This document shows, in pieces, positions 14,462-19,969 of a stretch of DNA of 19,969 bases (position 1 is the stretch's first letter; each line of letters begins with the position of its first letter). A program made the position numbers and the translations under genes. Source of the DNA: an uncultured Bacilli bacterium (GTDB lineage Bacteria > Bacillota_I > Bacilli_A > RF39 > UBA660). A model generated the notes under the pieces. It had not been told where the DNA came from, did no database searches, and saw nothing but the letters and a program-made list of their open reading frames with translations. The DNA lies in assembly GCA_947628445.1 (NCBI GenBank), contig CANQZX010000013.1, positions 1 through 19,969 of the forward strand. Reading direction: 5' to 3'.

Positions 14462-14992
14462 TTAGATTTCAATTAATTCTTGCGTTTCAATATAGCCATA
14501 AAACTCATTACAGGTTATGTGTTTAGGTGGCACATCATATTTATATAAATAAAGTTTGGCATCCTTGCTGACCTCGTCGTGATCTAAGCGAAACTTTTGG
14601 GATACATCCCGAAGTAATGCATCTTCATTGGGATAAGCCCAAATTCCCGCATATTTTTGCCAAGAATGTTCAAACCAATAGCTTTGACCATCGGCTTGGA
14701 AAGTTAAAAAAGTATGGGATGGCAACATGTCTTGCTCCTGCATAAAAATAAAATACGTTTGACATGCTAGATTATTTTCTTGAAATAATTGGCGTTCTAA
14801 TTCGACTTGATCCCAACATACTCCACATTGGCTCTTTTGTAATTCCGCGGGAGTTTGCAGATAATAAAAGTCATTAAATTCCCTATCCCATTTTTCCGGA
14901 TCAACTTCTATAATATTTTCGCCTTTAACTTTAAAACCATATTGTATTCCTTGCATTTGCTCCATTATTTTCTTTACTTTTGGGTTTTCCAT
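14462..14992 (-). CDS. Transglutaminase-like (papain-fold) small protein
   Basis: The 176-residue product has SQCGVCWDQVELERQLF (C56, C59), with a candidate nucleophile Cys59 followed by a helix, as in transglutaminase-like enzymes. SHTFLTF (H93) and WFEHSW (E108, H109) are downstream and could supply the catalytic His and acid. This order Cys then His fits a papain-like fold, but the match is weak. There is no signal peptide, so it should act in the cytoplasm. AAGGAAAGGAC precedes the ATG. It lies 35 bp behind the ABC transporter gene, which suggests cotranscription. I cannot name a substrate. Confidence 0.6.
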   Translation of the reverse strand: MENPKVKKIMEQMQGIQYGFKVKGENIIEVDPEKWDREFNDFYYLQTPAELQKSQCGVCWDQVELERQLFQENNLACQTYFIFMQEQDMLPSHTFLTFQADGQSYWFEHSWQKYAGIWAYPNEDALLRDVSQKFRLDHDEVSKDAKLYLYKYDVPPKHITCNEFYGYIETQELIEI

Positions 14993-15027
14993 CTTTTTTG
15001 TCCTTTCCTTATTTAGAAGATAACTTT

Positions 15028-18000
15028 TTATTCGCTTCTTAATGCTTCAACTGGATCTTTTTTGCTAGCTGCCCGAGCCGGAATAAGTCCTCCAATTAAA
15101 GTTAAAATAATACTTAAAACGACTAAAATCATGGCCTTATTAATGCTAAGGGCGGCCGATAACGGAATATCGCCGGTATAGTGATGTAATATGGCATTAA
15201 TCACCGGAATTAAAAGGTAACTTATGCCAATACCTAAAAGGCCAGATAATAAACCAATAATGAATGTTTCGGCATTAAATATCGAAGATACATTATGTTT
15301 AGAAGCCCCAATGGCTCTTAAAATACCAATTTCTTTAGTTCTTTCGTAAACAGAAATATAGGTTATTACCCCAATCATGATGCTCGAAACCACTAAGGAA
15401 ATCGAAACAAAAGCAATTAAAACATAACTGACGGCATTAACAATTACTTTAACCGAATTCATTAAAATACCGGTTGTATCCGTATATTTAATTTGTTTTT
15501 CTTCCGCGACTTGATCATTATAATGATCGAGAAACGCTAAAAAGTTTTCTTTGCCATCAAAATCTTTAAAGTAAAAAGAAATCCGGGTCGGTTTATCAAT
15601 ATCTTGATAGCCCAATGATACCAAATTAGAATCAGCCGTGGCTTCCGTAGTACTCATCATTGCCGTAATAATTCTGGTTAATTCTTCTTGCGAATATTTT
15701 AATTGAAAGGCCTCCGCAATTTTACTTTGATCGACTTTAAAGGAATTGGCTAGTCCTTGAGTATAACTAGTTGTTAACTCACCCACTTTGATTAAAATGG
15801 TCTTTTGCATTAAGGCCTCCGTCATCGCTTGCCCCATTTGACTAGAGGCAAGCTCAATTTCTGTCTTTCCCAAATCTAATACTGAATTTTTTAAAGTTTC
15901 ATCAACCATAATTGGTGTATCTCCATTAATTTCTAAATTAGGATTCGTTGCTTTCATAAAATCGGTATAGGCTTGTGCATATGCTTGAAGTAATGAGGCC
16001 AGTAAACCTTGATAGGCCGTTTGGTAAGTAGCCACCGGCAGAACATAACTATTCGTCATAGCCATAAGGGCTTCCGTTACACTTTCACTTTTTAAATAAT
16101 TAGCTACTATTGTATCAATATCGCTTACTTTAAAGCCCGTGGCTAATTGCTTAAATAAATCTTCACTAAAGTTATTAAGATTGGTCATAAATAATTCCGT
16201 TGCCGGTTGGGTATCTGTTGTAATAGCTTGTGCGATTTGTTCCATATAACCCGCGGTTTCTTTTTCCATGGCCTCTTGATCGATATCAATATTAAAAGCA
16301 CTTTTTAATTTTTCTTCATCAATTGTCATTAAGTCACTAAAAGAAAAATCAAACTTATTATTTTTACTAGCAAATTTATTTCCCGAGAAAACATCCGTAT
16401 CTGGCTCTTTAAGTTGTTTTTCGACAATAGCCTCTTTTTCGGCTGATTTAATTAAATGTTCGGTTAAAGCCGAGGTATAATTTACCCCTGGAGCCAAAGC
16501 CATGGTATTCATACTACCTGATTTCGGTGCCACCACCCCGACAATTTTTAACTTTAAGGCCTTATCATATAAATTTTGCATTGCCGCTACATCACTACTC
16601 ATATCTTCATAAACGTTATATTTAGCATTATATTTATATGTATCCGCGGGCATAATAACACGCAAATCAATATTCATTAAATCTTCATAACTAAAGGTCA
16701 TCGGCTTATTATTAATCTCATTAGTTTTACCACTTAAAAGATTAGTAATCATTTCTTTAAGTTCACTATAATCGCGAAGACCTAAAGAATAAACTAATAA
16801 ATCCGAAATCTCGCCCGGAGCTGATAAAACAATAATGGCTTCATCATATTTTTTAGGGTAATGGCCCGCTAAAACATCATATTGTTCTTCAATATCTTCC
16901 GTATTATCCACCATTTCCGAGTAAACAGAAGAAAATGAGGTTAACGAAGAAGAAGCCAGTAAACTATTCGAGCCCCCCATAAAAGAAGTCATAATATCAC
17001 TCGGATTTAATTTTACTAAAGTATTAGTCGCATCCTTGGTATAAATATTTGGGGTAACATTATAAGCATATTTGACATTGGAAATACTATCAGCAACTTG
17101 CCCATAATTTTTCGTTAAATATTTTTTAAAACTTTGTAAATCATTGGTACTAACACTTGACAACATCGAAGTGATATTTTGTTGTTCGACTACTTCATCG
17201 TCTTTAGAGGCCTTATTATCAGATTGAAAAGATAAAAGTAATCCCGTTACATCGCCCGCTTCTTGCATAATCGTAAAAGGATAAGACGTCATCGTTTCCT
17301 CTTGAATTGAATCAACATAATTTTGGAACCCGGTTGAAACGGACATAATTAAAGCAATTCCAATGATGCCAATGGAACCCGCTAAGGCAACTAAAACAGT
17401 CCGGGCTTTCTTAGTCATTAAATTATTAAAAGATAAAGCCAAAGCCGTAAAAAATTTCATTTTCGTTTTATGGCTTTTTTGATTTTTGGCATTTTCATCT
17501 TCTTTTGTATTAATATGGCCATCATAAGGATTACTATCAGAGGTAATTTTACCATCTTTTAAATTAATAATCCGGGTCGAATATGCTTTCGCCAGTTCGG
17601 GATTATGAGTTACCATAATAACTAATTTATTTTGCGAAATCTTTTTTAAGACTTTCATTATTTGAATACTAGTTTCACTATCTAAAGCCCCAGTTGGCTC
17701 ATCGGCCAAAATAATTTCCGGATTATTAACTAAAGCCCGGGCAATAGCCACTCTTTGCATTTGCCCTCCGGATAATTGATTAGGTCTTTTATTAATATGA
17801 TCTTTTAAGCCAACTTCGATAAGAGCTTTTTTCGCTCTTTCGGTCGCTTCTTTTTTTGAAATTCCTGATAAAGTCAAAGCTAATTTTACATTAGCTAAAA
17901 CCGTTTGGTGCGTAATTAAATTATAACTTTGGAAAACAAAACCAATTCGGTGGTTCCGATAACTATCCCAATCAGCATCTTTAAATTTTTTCGTACTAAT

Positions 18001-18198
18001 TTCATTAATGATTAAATCACCTGAATCGTAATGATCAAGTCCGCCAATAATATTTAAAAAAGTTGTTTTCCCACTGCCAGAAGGGCCTAAAATACTCGCA
18101 AATTCGCATTTGCGAAAATTAACACTGACCCCATCCAAGGCCTTTTGGGTAAAACCCTCTGTCGTATATTCTTTTTTGATGTTTTTAATTTCTAACAT
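15028..18198 (-). CDS. ABC transporter, ATPase fused to FtsX/MacB-type permease
   Basis: The 1056-residue protein fuses both halves of a MacB-type transporter. The ATPase occupies about 1-225: Walker A GPSGSGKT (38-45), Q-loop Q90, signature LSGGQ (142-146), Walker B IILADE (162-167) and His198. A membrane helix follows at about 266-288, then a very large external region (about 290-925), then three helices near 927-955, 977-1001 and 1022-1041. The C-terminal part shows the family motif RTKEIGILRAIGASKHNV, then PARAASKKDPVEALR. Such transporters usually drive movement of peptides, lipoproteins or drugs by mechanotransmission. MacB's external domain is about 200 residues, so this one is unusually large. 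GGGAGCG precedes its ATG. Confidence 0.9.
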   Translation of the reverse strand: MLEIKNIKKEYTTEGFTQKALDGVSVNFRKCEFASILGPSGSGKTTFLNIIGGLDHYDSGDLIINEISTKKFKDADWDSYRNHRIGFVFQSYNLITHQTVLANVKLALTLSGISKKEATERAKKALIEVGLKDHINKRPNQLSGGQMQRVAIARALVNNPEIILADEPTGALDSETSIQIMKVLKKISQNKLVIMVTHNPELAKAYSTRIINLKDGKITSDSNPYDGHINTKEDENAKNQKSHKTKMKFFTALALSFNNLMTKKARTVLVALAGSIGIIGIALIMSVSTGFQNYVDSIQEETMTSYPFTIMQEAGDVTGLLLSFQSDNKASKDDEVVEQQNITSMLSSVSTNDLQSFKKYLTKNYGQVADSISNVKYAYNVTPNIYTKDATNTLVKLNPSDIMTSFMGGSNSLLASSSLTSFSSVYSEMVDNTEDIEEQYDVLAGHYPKKYDEAIIVLSAPGEISDLLVYSLGLRDYSELKEMITNLLSGKTNEINNKPMTFSYEDLMNIDLRVIMPADTYKYNAKYNVYEDMSSDVAAMQNLYDKALKLKIVGVVAPKSGSMNTMALAPGVNYTSALTEHLIKSAEKEAIVEKQLKEPDTDVFSGNKFASKNNKFDFSFSDLMTIDEEKLKSAFNIDIDQEAMEKETAGYMEQIAQAITTDTQPATELFMTNLNNFSEDLFKQLATGFKVSDIDTIVANYLKSESVTEALMAMTNSYVLPVATYQTAYQGLLASLLQAYAQAYTDFMKATNPNLEINGDTPIMVDETLKNSVLDLGKTEIELASSQMGQAMTEALMQKTILIKVGELTTSYTQGLANSFKVDQSKIAEAFQLKYSQEELTRIITAMMSTTEATADSNLVSLGYQDIDKPTRISFYFKDFDGKENFLAFLDHYNDQVAEEKQIKYTDTTGILMNSVKVIVNAVSYVLIAFVSISLVVSSIMIGVITYISVYERTKEIGILRAIGASKHNVSSIFNAETFIIGLLSGLLGIGISYLLIPVINAILHHYTGDIPLSAALSINKAMILVVLSIILTLIGGLIPARAASKKDPVEALRSE

Positions 18199-18218
18199 TT
18201 TTTTACGCTCCCAGTTTA

Positions 18219-18224
18219 ATCATA
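18219..18224 (-). promoter_or_regulatory. Extended -10 promoter of the ABC transporter gene
   Basis: TGATATGAT on the minus strand gives an extended -10 (TATGAT at 18219-18224), 21 bases before the ATG. The -35 would overlap the T run of the upstream terminator and is weak. Confidence 0.4.
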
Positions 18225-18243
18225 TCACATTTTTATCAATAAT

Positions 18244-18277
18244 AAAACTTGAATCTGTCCAAAAGAATTCAAGTTTT
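18244..18277 (-). terminator. Intrinsic terminator after the histidine phosphatase gene
   Basis: An 11-bp perfect inverted repeat, AAAACTTGAAT/ATTCAAGTTTT (18244-18254 and 18267-18277), with a 12-nt loop is followed by a TTTTATTATT run on the minus strand. A second near-palindrome (18304-18325) covers the phosphatase stop codon. Confidence 0.7.
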
Positions 18278-18315
18278 TAGGTAAACATATCAATTATTAA
18301 ACTAAAACATCAATA

Positions 18316-18978
18316 TTAATGTTTTTTTAAACTACGACTAGGTCCCTTATAAATGTAATTTCCTTTGATATCATTTTCCGAATCAATAAGCCGAATTGCA
18401 CAATTAGCCATTGTTGGATCGTCATTAAACCATTCCGGAGAAAAATGAAAAAAATTCAAAATAATAGTTTTTATCGTCGTACCATGAGAAACAACAAATA
18501 ACGGATCATTTTGATCACGAAAAATAGTTGCTAAAAAAAGTTTAGTTCTTAAAGCCACATCCATAGGGCTTTCTCCCTGAGGCATTTTAGCATAAAATTT
18601 TCCATTATTTTGCCAATGATTATCATAAAATTTAAATTCTTCCGGGAACATTTCTTTAATTAGACTAATTTCTTTATCACTAAATAAACCATATCGTTGT
18701 TCAATTAAAGTAATATCTTCCTTTATCCTAGCAATTTTTAATTGCTCATTAATTATTTCCGCAGTTTGTCTTGTGCGTTTATAAGGACTAACCCATAGTG
18801 TTGCATCATGATAATCAATATCATTCTTTGCCAAATATTCTTTTAAAAATATTCCAGCCTCCCGAGCTTCTTCTTGACCTTTGGCCGATAAATAGACTTG
18901 AAAATCAGGTAAGCCAATTTGATAATTTTCTTTTGTATTCTGAATTGATTCACCATGACGGATTAAAAATATTTTCAT
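18316..18978 (-). CDS. Histidine phosphatase family protein (phosphoglycerate mutase-like)
   Basis: The 220-residue protein opens MKIFLIRHGESIQN, with the phosphohistidine His8 in the RHG motif. It has VSPYKRTRQTAEII, LIEQRYGLFS and the second catalytic histidine His165 in VVSHGTTIKT. This is the bacterial branch of phosphatases and mutases; true phosphoglycerate mutase is longer, so the substrate is unknown. The ATG at 18976-18978 with GAGGTG upstream is chosen over an in-frame GTG that lies within that ribosome binding site. It is a single gene before a terminator; part of its upstream region is the KilA-N remnant. Confidence 0.85.
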   Translation of the reverse strand: MKIFLIRHGESIQNTKENYQIGLPDFQVYLSAKGQEEAREAGIFLKEYLAKNDIDYHDATLWVSPYKRTRQTAEIINEQLKIARIKEDITLIEQRYGLFSDKEISLIKEMFPEEFKFYDNHWQNNGKFYAKMPQGESPMDVALRTKLFLATIFRDQNDPLFVVSHGTTIKTIILNFFHFSPEWFNDDPTMANCAIRLIDSENDIKGNYIYKGPSRSLKKH

Positions 18979-18995
18979 CAAAATCACCTCTTTTT

Positions 18996-19180
18996 TTAAT
19001 AAATCTCGCTTTCATTTCTTTTTAATCTTTCAAATCCTTGGATAACATACAATTTAAATTCTGGAGATAGTCAACTTGCAAACTCTAAAGCTATGCACTG
19101 CAAGCATACATTCCACCATTATTACCTGATTTAGATATTATTCCAATTACATTAGTTTCTTTAATCCATTTTTGGGGAGA
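18996..19180 (-). pseudogene. Decayed KilA-N domain gene fragment
   Basis: On the minus strand, 19180 downwards reads SPQKWIKETNVIGIISKSG then NNGGMYACS. After a one-base shift near 19093-19096 it continues IALEFAS, stop, LSPEFKLYVIQGFERLKRNE. Put together this is the hallmark of KilA-N domain proteins (compare '...NAIGIISKSGRYGGTYAHKDIAFEFASWISPEFKLYLI'), which are phage-derived DNA-binding-like proteins. A TGA stands where the family has Trp, and a TAG lies before SPQKW, so it is broken by at least a frameshift and two stops. The 5' part of the gene is not recognisable. The stretch 19181-19260 holds nothing else. Confidence 0.75.
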
Positions 19181-19260
19181 CTAATTTCTGATATTATTAT
19201 TGCTTTATTCGTAGTTTTCCCTCATAATTACTAAAATAATTTTATCACAAATTATTGAAT

Positions 19261-19288
19261 AATAAAACTCGAACTATAAAAGCCCGAG
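19261..19288 (-). terminator. Intrinsic terminator of the putative small RNA
   Basis: On the minus strand CTCGGGC pairs with GTTCGAG through seven positions, two of them G-U wobbles, around a TTTTATA loop (19268-19288). It is followed by TTTTATTATT. Confidence 0.7.
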
Positions 19289-19355
19289 CTTGGTATCTAT
19301 CTGGTGCGTTTGCAAAAGGGGTTTTGCACCTTAAAATAGATTCACCGCATTTGAT
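19262..19355 (-). ncRNA. Putative independent small structured RNA (~94 nt)
   Basis: A consensus promoter points to a start near A19355 and a terminator ends the transcript near 19262. Between them, 19292-19346 folds as one hairpin: GGT/ACC, then ATCTAT/ATAGAT, then a small internal loop, then GGTGC/GCACC, and an inner AAAA/TTTT closed by CCCC. The inner GC can pair with either of two GC copies, so two registers compete. No start codon with a plausible ribosome binding site lies in it. It is not 4.5S SRP RNA, since the GGAAGGAAGC core is absent. No known RNA family is recognised. Confidence 0.6.
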
Positions 19356-19361
19356 AAATTA

Positions 19362-19390
19362 ATTATAACGTTTTAAATTAATAAATTCAA
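19362..19390 (-). promoter_or_regulatory. Promoter of the putative small RNA
   Basis: TTGAAT (19385-19390), a 17-bp spacer and TATAAT (19362-19367) on the minus strand form a near-consensus sigma-A promoter with no protein gene start within 350 bp downstream. Confidence 0.7.
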
Positions 19391-19438
19391 TATATAAATT
19401 TCATTATGTTATATAAAAATACATAAATACCTCACAGC

Positions 19439-19481
19439 AAAAAAAGCACAAGAAATAATTCCAATATTTTTAAGAATTGTG
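19439..19481 (-). terminator. Probable terminator of the HAD phosphatase gene
   Basis: CACAA/TTGTG arms (19447-19451 and 19477-19481) close an inner AATTC/GAATT stem, with imperfect pairing between. They are followed by C and seven T residues on the minus strand (19439-19445), 19 bases past the HAD stop codon. Confidence 0.5.
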
Positions 19482-19499
19482 AATCATAATCCTGCAAAC

Positions 19500-19969
19500 C
19501 TATTTGTGTTGATTATTTAATATTCTTTCTAAAAATTTGGCTACTCCATCTGAATTGTTAGATGTTGTTACATAATCCGCTAAACTTTTTATTTTAGAAT
19601 CAGAATTTCCCATAGCTACACTAAAACCACTTGCTTGAAACATGGATATATCATTTCTATCATCACCAATAGCAATAGAATTTTTTATTGGAATATTTAA
19701 AAAATTTGCTAAATATTTTAGTGCATTACCTTTAGAAGAATTTTTACTTCCAATACTGAACCATTTTTCCTCATAGAAATCTTCTGTTTTAATTTCATTA
19801 ACAATATTCAAAGTATTAGAACTCATTACATATTCTTTAGCCTTTTCTATTTCACTTTGATTTTTATCAATAAACATACATTGTTTTATGTCTATATTTG
19901 ATAACTGCTGTTTATAATTATCTATATCAATTATTCTTTGATTACTATTTCTAATGTCTTTAGTTACAT
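19500..19969 (-). CDS. Cof-type HAD family phosphatase, C-terminal part (cut by window edge)
   Basis: The frame is open from the right edge to a TAG at 19500-19502, giving about 156 visible residues of a longer protein; the internal Met near 19877 is not the true start. The C-terminal half has the HAD motif III lysine in NSSKGNALKYLANFLNI and motif IV in SIAIGDDRNDISMFQ, followed by FSVAMGNSDSKIKSLADYVTTSNNSDGVAKFLE. This is the Cof/YwpJ type of sugar-phosphate phosphatase with a cap domain, and the preceding 90 residues would be part of that cap. Motif I lies outside the window. Substrate is unknown. Confidence 0.9.
   Translation of the reverse strand, partial: VTKDIRNSNQRIIDIDNYKQQLSNIDIKQCMFIDKNQSEIEKAKEYVMSSNTLNIVNEIKTEDFYEEKWFSIGSKNSSKGNALKYLANFLNIPIKNSIAIGDDRNDISMFQASGFSVAMGNSDSKIKSLADYVTTSNNSDGVAKFLERILNNQHK

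Noticed and set aside
18798..19025. Plus-strand frame over the phosphatase and KilA-N remnant
   Set aside because: It is antisense to a gene with both catalytic histidines and has no independent support.
19262..19355. 4.5S SRP RNA or 6S RNA
   Set aside because: The GGAAGGAAGC-type SRP core is absent and the length is far below that of 6S RNA.

Overview
The window reads as a piece of chromosome from a low-GC, AT-rich Bacillota bacterium. The gene content is Bacilli-like: dnaD next to nth, rplS followed by signal peptidase, a class I fructose-bisphosphate aldolase of the staphylococcal type, and short intergenic gaps. The gene set would fit an uncultured gut-associated, reduced-genome Bacilli lineage (RF39- or Erysipelotrichia-like), but that placement is inference. 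TGA is used as a stop at three tightly coupled gene junctions, so the standard bacterial code is assumed. Almost everything is on the minus strand; one gene, at 11165-11602, is clearly on the plus strand.

Layout. 1-1213 is an accessory edge with two RhuM-like genes, one cut by the window edge and one with an atypical tail. 1214-3741 is housekeeping: signal peptidase I, ribosomal protein L19, an RluA-type pseudouridine synthase and an RlmI-like methyltransferase. 3742-4368 holds tRNA-Ala(UGC), with its own promoter and terminator, and a 250-bp foldback element with terminal inverted repeats and an 18-bp flanking repeat, inserted between the tRNA promoter and the end of rpoZ. 4369-7830 holds rpoZ and a three-gene operon ending in a DUF2779 protein with two nuclease-like modules.

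7891-11014 encodes a surface pair: a secreted SH3/glucosaminidase-like protein with a C-terminal type I dockerin, then a membrane-anchored protein with a cohesin-like domain. A divergent gene for a lysine-rich membrane protein starts next to it. 11608-14429 holds endonuclease III, a DnaD-like protein, a short CCA-transferase-type protein and aldolase. 14462-18198 holds a transglutaminase-like small protein and a 1056-residue ABC exporter-type fusion with a very large external domain. 18316-18978 is a histidine phosphatase.

18988-19499 has no intact protein gene. It contains a decayed KilA-N fragment and, further upstream, what looks like a complete small-RNA transcription unit: a TTGAAT-17-TATAAT promoter, a long hairpin and an intrinsic terminator, all within about 130 bp. 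The right edge carries the C-terminal part of a Cof-type HAD phosphatase.

The strongest candidates for something undescribed are the small RNA at 19262-19355, the foldback element at 4107-4356 and the cohesin/dockerin surface pair.
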